DNA of 64,000 nucleotides from Porphyra umbilicalis (taxonomy: Eukaryota > Rhodophyta > Bangiophyceae > Bangiales > Bangiaceae): positions 159,990 through 223,989 of the forward strand of contig KV918867.1 of assembly GCA_002049455.2 (NCBI GenBank). The letters run 5' to 3'. The notes under the pieces were generated by a model, which was not told the origin of the DNA, did no database searches, and was given only the letters and a program-made list of their open reading frames with translations. The translations under genes and the position numbers were made by a program. The stretch's first letter is position 1; every line of letters begins with the position of its first letter. Positions 49,860 through 61,086 of the stretch are shown here, in pieces.

Positions 49860-51646
49860 TGGTTTCTTGAATTTTGCTTTTTACAGCAGCAGGGCTTACA
49901 GCGGCGTTGAGCATGACGTTCCAACACGGCGCGAGCCACGGCCTGTCCAATAATGAACGAGGCCGACTCAACCCCGCGACCGTCGGCCCGCTCCACAGCA
50001 CGGCGCAGGCCCGTATTCTGATCCACCCAGGCATGCGCCACCGCCGACACAGCAGCACCACGGGGCCCGCGAAGGCGCACATCGCGCACGAGCGCCGACT
50101 CGAACAAGGCAACCGCCGCGGGGGAAGACTCGTGCGTCAGCCAAGTGGCCTCAATGGGATGCGGCGGCGATGCTGATCGCGAGCGATCGCGCCGCGACGA
50201 CCGCGAACGTTCACGACGAGGCGAACGCGGGCGGTAGTCACACCCACGGTCGCCATGATTGGCATAGGCCCGTTTCGGGTGGGTCTGTTGACCGCGGCGC
50301 CACACCCCGAGGTGGATAGGAGTAACCGGTGCCACATGGGCATGCGCGTTCGGGTCAGGTGCCCAGTCGAAGTCCACACACGCGTGTCGGAGGCAAAAGC
50401 CGTACTCCTTGGTCGCATCGACCGTCACGCGCACGTGTCGCGCCTCACCAGTCTCTTGGTCACGACGGACCAGGTCCTTGAGGACGACCCCCCTCAGCCC
50501 GGCGCATCTTGCCATACAAGGCGTATGCCGCCTCGCCGTCAGGGGCGTCACGCAGTTTGTACGTGTCCAAGACGTCGAAGTGACGAAGCGTCTTCTCGTC
50601 CAGACGGACAAAGACCTTGTCCTCCTTAAGGGTGCGAACCCACGCTGCAATCAAGTTGCATCAAAACTTGGAGTACACGACCTGCCAAGCAGAGCTGTAT
50701 TCGTTTCGCAACGAGTCCGCTAGGTACGATACCACCACCGGGGTCGCCACCCAAAGATCCGTATCGGGCTCCCAATGGAGGACCGGCGGAAGCCAACGGG
50801 ACAAGTCGAACGTCCGCGGCGCGCGGAGAAATCCGGCAGACCACTCCGTCGGCAGTGGCCCGCGCCCGTGGAAGAACCGCGTGTCCGCCCCCCGACGATG
50901 GTCGGTCGCGAACATTGACAACCGGGAGGGGTTCGGTAACTCGCACATGCGAGGGCTCCGGTTAATGTCGACCACGTCATTCTCCTCCGCCGCCACCAGC
51001 GTAAGCTGATCAAGGTCTCCGCCGGACCGGCGTCGTGGCCGACCGGTAACGCGAGGGACGTGGCCACCGAGCGCCCGAGGAAGACGGCCTTCGGCCAGTT
51101 CCGCAACAAGCGGCAAAACGACTTGGCCGCCGCCTCGAAGGCCTCCGTCCCCCTCACGGGAAGCAACAGAGCGTTGGTATACACCAAGCGGTGGAACAGG
51201 TGTAACGGCACTTGGTAACGAATGACCTCGTTGCAAAACGACATGACCTCGTATATACGGCGCTCTGGCCCCTGGTTCCCGAAGAACAGGTCCCCATGGA
51301 CATCGGCCACGCGGGCACCAGCATGGCTGGGCGTGCCGGGTTCGGCCAACACGTCGATAAAGCCCGGCAGGACCTCATACCGCGCGTGGATACGCCGAGT
51401 GTGCGCACGGGCGCGGTTGCGGACGCAAACTTCCTACAGACTCTGGTCAGCAATGACCGGGATCTCATCGACCACCTCGATCGGGCCAACGTGCGCGTAG
51501 TACAAGCCGCTAGGCCAAAAGAGGCGCAACATCTCCGGGTCGGTGGACGGATCTTCATCGGGTCCTTCACCGGCGACGGCGTGAGCCACGTGCGCCTCGC
51601 CGTTTGCGTTGCCGCCGTTCACCGCCATCGCGGCGGGGTCGACCAT
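49860..51646 (-). pseudogene. Unidentified protein, several frameshifts, RS-rich segment
   Basis: Reading leftwards from the ATG at 51646 (MVDPAAMAVNGGN), protein-like sequence continues through several frames: LRLFWPSGLYYAHVGPIEVVDEIPVIADQSL, then VADVHGDLFFGNQGPERRIYEVMSF and LHLFHRLVYTNALLLPV. Later come PLPTEWSAGFLRAPRTFDLSRWL, WVRTLKEDKVFVRLDEKTL and an Arg/Ser-rich stretch (SPRRERSRSSRRDRSRSAS). It ends near the tRNA-like sequence. At least three shifts and two stops (for example at 50661) break it. I do not recognise the family. The single directional thread suggests one ancient gene, perhaps the gag-like gene of the element whose primer site lies at 49.37 kb, but that is a guess. Confidence 0.45.
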
Positions 51647-51679
51647 GCTGGTATACCGGGGTGCTAATCCTTGCCGCCC

Positions 51680-52110
51680 GCGCCGCCAGGCAAACCACCC
51701 GCGCCACTGGCCCTTGCCGCCCGCGCCGCCAGGAAAACCGCCCGCACCGCCGGCCCTTGCCGCCCTCGTGTGCAGCTGCCGGCCCTTGCCGCCCTTGCCA
51801 CCGGCCTTGCCGCCCTTGCGCGCGCCGCTGACCGTTGCCGCCCTTGTGTGTAGCTGCCGGAGCTTGCCGCCCTTGCCTCCGGCCTTGCCGCCCTTGCGCG
51901 CGCCGCCGGCTCTTTACACCCTTACCTCCGGCCTTTGCGCCCGTACCTCCGGCCTTGCCGCCCTTGCCGCCGCCGCGCTTAGCCGCCGGGCTTGTCGCCT
52001 GCGCCGCCGAGCTTGTCATCCGCGCCGCCGGTCTTGCCGCCCTTGCCGCCCTTGCTCGCAGCCGCCGGGCTTGCCGCCCGCAGCACTGACCGCGCCGCCG
52101 TCGCCGCCGT
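51680..52110. repeat. GCCGCCCTTG-rich minisatellite
   Basis: Irregular copies of (C/G)CCTTGCCGCCC(T/G)(T/C)G(C/T)GC with a longer unit of about 57-63 bp (words GCCGGCCTTGCCGCC and CTCGTGTGCAGCTGCCGG) fill about 430 bp. Frames are open on both strands (Ala/Pro on plus, Gly/Lys/Arg on minus), and none is taken as a gene. Confidence 0.75.
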
Positions 52111-52775
52111 AGGGCACGCCGCTCCCCCCGGCCTCTCCGCCCACACTCACCGGGTCCTCACCCTTGCGGTTGCCCACCTCAAGGTGGCGCACCCCAACTC
52201 AAGCAAAGCCGTTAGGCCTCAACCTGTGCACGAGCACGATGACACGGGGGAGCCCCGGGCTGACAACTCGCCCGCCCGCGCAAGACACTGTGTGAACCGG
52301 CTGCAGGGTACGCACCCCCTCGGCACCATGGACCCGCGTCCCGGCTTTCGCCTTGTCGCCAAGGTAGTCAAACCCCGACGAAGCTGGCGCATCCTGGCAC
52401 CGACGACGGTACCTCCAGCACGTGCTACATGACACGCCTCAACACCTACGAGTCTTAACCCCGGCACCCGGCCCCCGCACCCGCACCCGCACTCATGCGT
52501 AGACCCGCCTGCGCGGACGTGCTTACGCGCAAGCGTCGATCTGACCCGCAGCGCAAGCTGCTCGCCACACACGCGCGCGCGTGCGTGGTCGGACGGTCGC
52601 GGCCGACGCTGGCGAACCGCCTCCTCCCCCCGATCGGGACGGATCGGCGTCCCTCCACGACACCCGCCGCCCGGGCAGTTACGCCCGCGCGGGCCCGTAA
52701 GAGTCCGCGACCGCCCAATCGGGTGTCACCATTCTCGGATCTCACCGGCACGGTTCGAGTCTCGCGTAGGAGGTA
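52111..52775. other. GC-rich spacer, no gene recognised
   Basis: Short overlapping frames only. A CGCACCCGCACCCGCAC run lies at about 52,477-52,494. Its relation to the pseudogene on the left is unknown. Confidence 0.3.
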
Positions 52776-53730
52776 TGTAGCATATCTTCGCCCGCAATTG
52801 AAAAATTGCCACCGGTAGCCCCCTTGACTAGCCAAAGCCCACGTACTGTGCGAATTGGCCTGTGGAATGCCCTTTGGGGGGGTTACTTCCTCATTGTTCA
52901 TTTTTTATTGTTTGTTTGCTTGCCTGTCTTAGGCCTTGTCTTGACGGTGAGCACATGTGAACGTGATCGACCCGAATATGACGTCTAAGTCCTGTTTTTC
53001 GTTGTGCTGGGGTGGGGGTGGTACTGACGGCGCAGCAGAAATGTTCGCAAATCGGGTGAAAAAGAGATCGATGGACGCCAGCCACGCGACCTCGGTTGCT
53101 GTGAAACAGGCGAGAGCCGTAGCCGCAAGCACCCAATCAGGGACGATCGTCCATCTCTGCCCCCGCTGTGTGTTGCCTCGTATCGTGGTCGGTCACGTGT
53201 GTGCATTACTTTCTGACAGTCGACCCGGGTCCAAAAACCGACCTGGGATCACCTGATGGCCACGCTACGCGTGTTCGTGTGCGAGATATTCCAGAAATTC
53301 TCGCACACGCTCACGTCCCGACCACAATAGTCCGAAAAGGAGCCTATCTTGAGCGTAAGTCCTGCGTGAGCGGAACTGCCGTTGGAGGCAGATTTATAGA
53401 AGTGAAGCAGCCGTGATTGGAACGCATCGCTCTCATTGGTACACACGCATGCGTGCACGCTGAGAGCCCGTCGTCAAGACTGGGCCTTATCTGTCTGGCG
53501 GCACTCAATACGATCGCTTGTGATCGGACGTTCGGTCGACCAGTGCCCTCGTTTATGTTAAATCACTATGGGTCCGGGGTCGCTGTCGTGGGCACCACCC
53601 GGCTCACGATCGGATGCCCTTCAACAGAAGGTCTTTCGTCTTCGCCGCGACGGCGATAGAACTCGCTTTATTGCTTGGCTACGGTCGGTCCAAATACACT
53701 GGTAATTGAACCAATGTTAATAGTACCACA
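52776..53730. mobile_element. LTR, family B, second copy carrying a MITE
   Basis: It starts TGTAGCATATCTTCG and ends AATAGTACCACA, matching the solo LTR at 11646-12031 along its whole length once the inserted 555-bp MITE plus TTA is removed. Conserved words include TAGCCCCCTTGACT, GGATGCCCTTCAACA and AGAACTCGCTTTATTGC. Flanking pentamers (AGGTA and CCTCT) do not match, so the target duplication is lost or the copy is rearranged. Confidence 0.82.
52932..53486. mobile_element. PIF/Harbinger-type MITE with TTA duplication
   Basis: The 555-bp insert has inverted ends GGCCTTGTCTTGACG and CGTCAAGACTGGGCC (13 of 15 match). TTA on both sides (52929-52931 and 53487-53489) is the 3-bp duplication typical of PIF/Harbinger elements. 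No transposase frame is present. It lies inside an LTR whose uninterrupted sequence at 11.8 kb (GTCTTATTTGTCTG) shows the empty site. Confidence 0.83.
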
Positions 53731-56180
53731 CCTCTCACTGTCTGCGTGGGCGCTGCTTACAGAACTGCAGCACGATTCACGCGTTCTCTGCACGCCATTT
53801 GCAGTCCAACAAGGTACCTGGTTTGAGACTCGCTGCGCCGCAGCGTCCCTCTTCCTCCAGTGGCCTACAGGCAAAGATCATCGTCAAGATAGTGTCAACA
53901 GAAGAAAACAAGAAAAAGACGGATCAATTTTAATGTTTCAATGGATTATATGATGTTACTATTGGCAGCATTCATGAGGACACTGGTCGCTTGGGCTGCT
54001 TCTCGGCAGCGGCGACAGAAAAAGGGGCACGCTTTGGGGAAAGGCCCGATGCAGAGGATAACCAGAAAACGGCAGGGAGGGCGGTAGGCCGCGCTGTTGA
54101 CCACCCCCACTGCCTGGCTTTCCAATGTTGCCACCTGATCGAAGTGCCGCATCCCCAGTCGTAAACCCAACCTTGATACGATTTGTGCGTCGGTTTTGGG
54201 GCCTACAAACACATATGACAAATGCACGGATTCTGGACGGACAGGAAGAGGGACGGCTGACGTCGAGCAGCAGTGCAGTGCTCTCCTGATGCCGTGGCAG
54301 CGGTATCGTTATACTACCGGAGTGTTGTCCGGGCTGTGCTCGGGTGGATGCTGCAAATTTCCATGGTACATTGGTGAAGTGAAACGGTGCGAGCATATCG
54401 GAGCACTAGATTCACTGTTCGCAGAGGTGGGAATGCTGACAGCAACAAAACTCTGGTGCAGATCAGTTAAGTCTCGTGTTTCACCCACTTGGTATTTTAT
54501 GTACGAAGTACACCTATAGACCACGCACTTTTCCTAGTTAATAGTGATTTCTGAGAATCTTTAGGTAGTACCCCTCATGTTCCGTCCCTGGGGCGCCGCA
54601 GCAACGCATGGAGTAAACGAGGGTGCGAATGTCGATGACTGGCATTCGCCGCCAGCCAATGGAAACCGCCCAGCCGTTGTGCCGTCGACCATGTGACCAA
54701 GTGACGAGAAATGGGGGCTACTGGTCCACAAACGAATTGGTCGCTGGAGTACATGGGCGACGCACTTCCGAACGGAGTACCTGACACAGCTTTCATAAAC
54801 GGCTTCTTTGTCAGTTGATGACACACGGTTTGGAGCATGACGCTGTCGTCGACGCCTGTGCTCCTCCCTGCCCTCCCCCCTCTCACCGTTCCCAGATATG
54901 GTTTGCTCTTACTGCCTCGGCTGTTCTATGCTTATCAAGTCGACGAATATTCTGTACAATGATCCTATTCTGATCGTCTCTTCGGAGCATACGAGACGAA
55001 CAGCCGGCGAAAGAGGAGAGGGGTGGACACGAAGGAAGGGGGGGGGGTCGACCCAAAACGATTGAAACACGACCGGATGGGAGTACAAGGGGGGGGGAAG
55101 GGTAGGAGGAGAAGGAGAAAGACACACAGAGTGCGGGAGTGGTGCGCGGAAGTAAAGTGAGCATGCGACCCAGCCAGAAAACTGGTGACTGTTACCATCA
55201 ACGTGGAAAGTAGAGCCACCATGATGAGGAGAGTGTGTCCGGGGCGGGGGAGGCGGGGGGGGGGGGTGGGAGGCAATACAAGGGGCAATGAGGCCGGAAA
55301 GGAGGACACGGAGTTCTTGTTCTTGTGGAGAAGCATCGGATGGTGGTACTTGCGACAAGAGTGGTTCCCTGCAATTCGACCAGCAGTGGCAAGTGGCCCG
55401 CTGTCAGCATCGCGGGACCATGGCATCCAATCTGTGAGAGTACTGGCTGGATCACGGGTGTCGGCACAGATTCTGATCACTCATTGAATGAAAAAGAGCG
55501 CGCTTATTTTACCGCGCCTCACTAACATTGCGAAGTGCGCGCCATTGGGCGCTCGACTCAAGATTGGGTCGACCTGGTGCCGAGTGTGCCGCACAGCAGC
55601 CGCTCGGACGCTGCGAGGGCGCCACCTTCATACTCTCGTAGCCGACGGCGTGCGCTGCTATCACACTCCACGGTCGTCTCCCCCCCTGTGGCGCCCATGA
55701 CTCTTGCACCCCCCCTTTCCCTCCCTCCCCGCTACACCTCGCTTGAGCTATTGTCACTTTCATCCGGCACCCGCGTCCCCTGCCGCACTGCACCCCTCCC
55801 CACTCCTGTTCACTTCATCCTCGCTTGCTGCCGGTCGCCTCCTGGCTGTAGCTCTAGTTCTTCTATTGTTCCACGTTCTTTTTGCAATACATGCATCTAC
55901 TCCTCGGTTGTTTGCTCCTGTGACATCGGGTGTGTCTAGCTCTGGCTTGTGTTCGATTGACAGACACTTGGATCCACACTTCGGTACGATGCAGTGGCAG
56001 AGTAAACATGCTGTTGCTGAATGCGGCGCGGTCCTGTACAGCGCCTTCAGGGAGGGGAAGCGCCCAGCACCATGGAAAGGGGGCGAGCAGCAAACGATGC
56101 GACGCAGGTGGGGGGGGGACGTTGCAACTGACACACCGCGGAAACCAGGGCGTCAGATTGATATTCTCGGCAGCTCATTA
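53731..56180. other. Intergenic region, no gene recognised
   Basis: 2.4 kb of mixed composition. Purine-rich tracts with G-runs occur at 55,010-55,130 and 55,240-55,270. Several frames of up to 171 codons are open but show no domain. Nothing here could be tied to a transposon end by eye. Confidence 0.3.
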
Positions 56181-59100
56181 CCTAGTGTCTATTCCCCCGA
56201 CAAAAAGGATCAAATGATCCGGTAGACCGGATCATTTGATCCGGTCCCGAAATCGCCCATTCCAGCACATCCTGATAAGAAAACGAAGGAAAGGGCGCAT
56301 ACAAAGTTACTCACACGCGCTTCTTGTCGGAACCGAGGGGTCTGATGACAAAAAAGAGTGATCAGCTTTGTAGCTGGTCCGACTGGGCGTCCTCAGGTGG
56401 GGCCAACACCTCTCCTCCCCTCGACCTGCGCGTCTAGCGGCTCCTTCTAAAACACCCCAGCCCCTTGTCGTCCCGCATCGGCAACCGCTGACGTGCATCG
56501 TCATCCCCCCCCCAGTCCAATCTCCATGCCGTGCACCGCTCTCATGTGCAGTGCAAAGCAACTGCGACCGGTGCGGGGGGCACACACAAAACACCTCGCG
56601 CCCTTGAGAGTTCTCCCGGCAGGTAGAGCAAACGAGTGAGGTCCTGTCCTTCTTGCACACCCGGCAATCTCGCTGCGCCAGGTGGGAGGATGGCCCATCT
56701 GTCGTAGACTTGCGCCGCTTGGTTGTTGGCGCGAGGTGTGTGCCCACACCGTATACTGTGGGGGGTTGGTGAGCGGCGGCAGCGGCGGCGGGCTCCCCTC
56801 GGGAGCGGGCCCCGACAATGTCAAAGGTGTTGTCAATCATCCCGGTCGCGAGCTCCTCGTAGAACGTGGCTTGCTTAAGCGTCGCTGCCGGGCCTCGGGC
56901 TCCCGTGTGCAGGAGCCACGCATCGACCAACCACATTCCCAACAGCGAAAGGTTGACACGCAGGGACCAATCGTGGGTCCCAAACTTGTGCTCCAAGCGG
57001 AGGTCATCTTGACGGCACCTATTGTGTTGATCAATCTTGGCCGCACAAGAGTAGTATATCTCTGCCACCTCGGGCTGGCGCACGGTCACCGCCACAAGTT
57101 GTGCCCCACCCGGCATCTCCCGCCACCGCAGGCGCTCAAAGGGTGTACCGGGTTGGGTACTACCCGCTGTGGCCACAAAGTAGCGCCGGTCGCGGTCCAG
57201 CCACAGGACAGCCATCATGTCCGGCGTCCCAATCGATTCGACATGCACCATCGAGGCGTGGTCGCCGCGTGACCGCAGCTCACGCGATGCGAGGCTTGCC
57301 ATAGGAAAGCGCCGGTGAGCGGTCTTGACCACGCCAATAAAACGGAGGCCAGAGGCCCGCAGCGTCTCGGCCGCCTCGACACTGGCAAGGTAGGAGTTGG
57401 CACACACGACCCGCCCCGAGCCGGCCCAAGGAGCCACCAACCGTTTCAAAACGGCCGTGCCGTGAAGCAGCCCTTGCTCAGCTGCAGAGAGATTGGCCTT
57501 GTGGTCCGTCGCAGTCGTGACAATCTTGAGACGCAACATGATGCCACTCCTGCCGCAGGCGGAGTTTTGGATCTCGCACCTGTTCTCGGGTTTGCGGTCT
57601 ATGGCCACGTACATTGGCAGGCCAATGGAGATCCAGTGGCCGCCTTGCCCATACCACTTGGATATAGACTCGTTTACACAGAGGGTGTCCCTGGGGGTCA
57701 CGTGAGCAGCCCGGTGTTGGTTGATGCCCTCCACAAAATCGTTGACCAGGGCCCACCGAAACTGCTCCGTCCCACCGGCTCCCTCCGCCGGACCGCCCGC
57801 CGGCTGGCGACTGAACACGAGGTTGGACCACAGGTCGTCAAAGCGGTTGCGCGAAAGCCCGGTCCGTGCACCAAAAGCCGGAGCTGGCATGTGCTTGGTT
57901 GAGGAAGTTGTGGCCCAAAGGTCTGCCCGAGACCCAAACTCGAAGCGCTTGGCCAAGAGCAGCCTTCCGAAGAACTTGAGGACTTCTCCCGGGGTCGTCG
58001 GAGGCAGCCGACGAGCCCAAAAGCTTTGCCGACGTCAGGATGGAGATCAGGGACAGCTGCGTCTGTGGGAACACAGCCAGGAAGTAGTCTACTGGCGTGC
58101 GGCCACGCCCAAAGCCGACGCTGTCTCCGCCCTCCACGATAAGCTCCCCTCCCAGCGTGCGCACCGACCAGGTGCGACGGGGGACGGGGCCGCCAATCGG
58201 TTGGAGAGCGTCGCAGTCGCGCCACTCCATCCCGCCCATGGTCACCGGTGGAGCCACGGTGGGACCCGTCGCTGCTTGCCCGACCGCAGACGCCGAGAGG
58301 GCAGCGGGAACACCGGGCTCGACAGCGGGTACGGTTGGGGGCGGTGTCAGCTGCCCCAAAGCGGTTGTCGGCGCGCCCGCGTCGGAACCTTGGGTGGGAG
58401 GGCGCCCAGTCGGTCCCATTGGTCCAAGCACGGAAATAGGTGGTGCGGTCGACGGGCCGGTAGGAGCTGCCGGAACGGCAGAACATGGGGTCGGGGTGGG
58501 GGTGGGGGGGGGGGCAGGGTCAGGCGCAGGTCTGGCGCGGAAGTTGAGCAACCCCAATCTCTTGACATACACTTTGTTGGGGACCTCGAACCGGGCCGTC
58601 AACCAAGTTGAATGTCACTTGTTCGTCATGACCCGTTCCACCGCCGTCACGGTCCCATTCAGCATCTTGACGTTGGATAGGCTGCCGTACACCTTGGCGC
58701 ACTCGGCCGGGGACCGCACGTGCTTGGCTTTGGCGTGCACGGTAGCCCCAATCACGATGCTCGGGTCTGGCGCCATTGGAGCCGGTGGCGCCGGGCGCGT
58801 GCCGAGCGACCAAAGGGGGAAAAAGGAAGGCAATGAGTCGACTGACCCCGACACGCGGCACCGCAGCACGCGGCAGGCGTGGAGGGGCGGCGTGCTCGCA
58901 CGGTATAGCGGCGGTGGGGCAGGGGTAGGTGGGCGCAGGCGCCTGAGAGACCGGTGTCCGGCCAAGTGTAGGGGGTGCATGTGTCCCCCTGATGTGCCTT
59001 GGAGGGCACCCGCGGTGCGTAGCACGCAAGAGGCGAACAGGGGGCGCCACAGTGGCGGCGAACCTCGCCAGTTGGCGCGGACGCGTTGGGATGCTGAGGA

Positions 59101-59333
59101 TTCCGGGTGTCGGGAGCGCCCCGAAACACCGACACTGTCTGGGATGCTGTCTAGGACCGAAGTCAGAACCGTGGACCACAAGCCGTCCCAAGGGTAACCA
59201 CGCCTCGCTGAGTCCGTTTCTGGCATCAGAATTGGGATCCGACAAGCGGTTCGCTCACAGAGGGTCATCCAAAAACCGGATCAATTGATCCGAAAAGGAT
59301 CATATGATCCGGTCGGGGGAATAGACACTAAAG
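56181..59333 (-). mobile_element. piggyBac-like DNA transposon
   Basis: Inverted ends flank a piggyBac-type transposase: left CCTAGTGTCTATTCCCCCGA, right TCGGGGGAATAGACACTAAA followed by GG. Just inside each end sits a pair of 14-bp palindromes of the form GGATCAWWTGATCC (56207-56220, 56229-56242, 59278-59291, 59297-59310), likely binding sites. The TTAA duplication expected for piggyBac is not intact (ATTA on the left). The element is about 3.15 kb. Confidence 0.8.
56307..58776 (-). pseudogene. piggyBac-like transposase (DDE_Tnp_1_7), disabled
   Basis: The start is probably the ATG at 58776 (MAPDPSIVIGATVHAK). An in-frame TGA at 58615-58617 and a one-base shift in the C/G run near 57,995-58,000 break the frame. 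The core is then open from about 57,956 to 56,307. Landmarks are VLKFFGRLLLAKRFEFG, DLWSNLVFSRQ, GGHWISIGLPMYVAIDRKPEN, NSACGRSGIM, LRFIGVVKTAHRRFP, KIDQHNRCRQDDLRLEHKFGTHDWSL and a Cys-rich tail (CRVCKKDRTSLVCSTC). At the first two catalytic positions, where the family has VDES and ADSY, this copy reads VNES (57672-57674) and ANSY (57396-57398); the third Asp (IDQHNR) remains. Transposition activity is therefore not expected. Confidence 0.85.
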
Positions 59334-61086
59334 GTCTATTCCATGCATTTAGGCGCATGAGGAAAGGGTTTTCTCTGCTGTTCTAGACTTTTTTTAACCA
59401 TGAGAAGTATACATATCTGGTCTCCGTGGCATGGGTACTCAAGGAAAAAAGACTAGGCGCTCAAAGGATCTTGCAGCGCTGAGATACACTTCGGTGTTTC
59501 TCTGCCCCTCCAGAATCGCGCCGTTTTCTTCGTCTATGCCGATCCAGAACCGACTCTGACCAAATTCTGATGCAAGACACGTATGATCCGATCTGGCATC
59601 CCATGGAAATGCACTTTCTCTCGGCCGGCTACGAGCATCACCTGCCCCCCCCCACCACCGCCCATGTTGACCAACGGCCACACATGTCGTCCAGACCTCC
59701 CCGCAGCACCGATGACACGCATTTGGTTGCCTAGCCACTTCGATTTACCGCCTGCAGCGTCATCAGCGGGCCATTTATTCCACAAAAAGGCGTTCAAGAC
59801 AACGGTGGGATGCAAGGAAAAACGTCTGTCTCTCAAGCCGATTGTCGTAGCCTCCTGAACGTGCATCATAAAAACGCTGATATAGTAGGCTCCAGGATGC
59901 GTCCATGCGGATCGTCAACGCTCGTTCGATTGCCGAGTTCTGTGCGCGCCAATATGAGGCGCGCTCATGCGCCTTAATGCGTGGAATCGACCTTTAGAGC
60001 ACACCCAACATCGTCGGTTGCGAACCGCTTTTGCGTATTATTCGTTAAACGTGGCATATTTGCCAGTTATGGGCAGAGGTATGGGAAAACCGGTCATCCC
60101 ACCAACGTCGCGAACCAGATCTGCGAACCGAGCTACTGGTGGGCCAGATATAAGTCCAACCGGATAATATGGAGCTGGTTCGCAGGAGGTTCGCATTTCT
60201 CCATCGGCCGACCATACCACTGGCGTTTGGGCAGACGTTTGTGCATTTCCGAACGTTTTGCGAACCGAATCTGTCTACAATTGTGTCTAAACGGGGGTCA
60301 AACACCCAAATCGGGACGATCGCAGACGAACACACGTTGCGTTGACGATCGCACAGGCGTCTCGAGATGTGATATTTATGAGCATGCGGTCGCGAGTGGC
60401 CGCAGATTCCGTTCGAGGCGCAGGCGGCGCTCATTGCCGGGCCCTGTGGGGGGGGGGCCGGCGGGACACCGTTCTTTTCTGGTGGACATCCGCCGCCACG
60501 CGCGATTCTGGGTCGGCCCCCCCACGGCTGAACGGTTTGATTAGGGGGGGGGGGCCGCCTAGAGGCACTGTCGCATGGGTTGGCGCGCGGCCCCAATGCG
60601 GTCGTCCAGCGGATTTCTTTGGCGGGGTGGCCCCCAGTTGACGCGCTGCTGGTGCCACCAACCTGCGCTGGGAGCCAATCGGGGGGGGTTCCGCGCAGCG
60701 CAACATTGTGTGGCCGGCATGTGCCTGTCCGCGCGCAGCCGCACCCGCGGGAATGGGCCGTGCATGGGGGTTTTCAGGCAGCGCCGCGCAGCCCACATTA
60801 TTGGTCACGCGGCCGCCCGGGACCTGCCAATCGCGCTCTCTGTGGGGGGGGGGCGCGGAGCAGCAGATCGGCGCGGTGCGGCCGCCACCAGCGGCACGTC
60901 GACCACACCGTCGTCGTCGGGGGCAGCGCGATTGCGGCACCGCCGTCGTCGGCGTCGTCCATCCCGTTTCTCCGTTCTGCCCGTCTCCTTCGCCGGCGCA
61001 GCGGCCATGAGCGGCCGTGTTGACGGCCGCCTTTGCGGCCGCTTCTGCGGCCGCTCTAGCTCTCGTGACGTCGGCTGCACTGGTTG
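59334..61086. other. Spacer before the PIF transposase
   Basis: No gene is recognised. The word GCGAACCG or CGGTTCGC recurs in both orientations between about 60,020 and 60,270, next to AT-richer DNA, which could be part of an unidentified repeat. From 60,420 the sequence is GC-rich with G-runs (60,446 and 60,545) and may be the leader of the PIF element; its terminal repeat was not found. Confidence 0.35.

Noticed and set aside
51567-52019. A Gly/Lys/Arg-rich minus-strand protein
   Set aside because: It follows the GCCGCCCTTG minisatellite with an open opposite strand, and it shifts out of frame before the unique sequence to its left.
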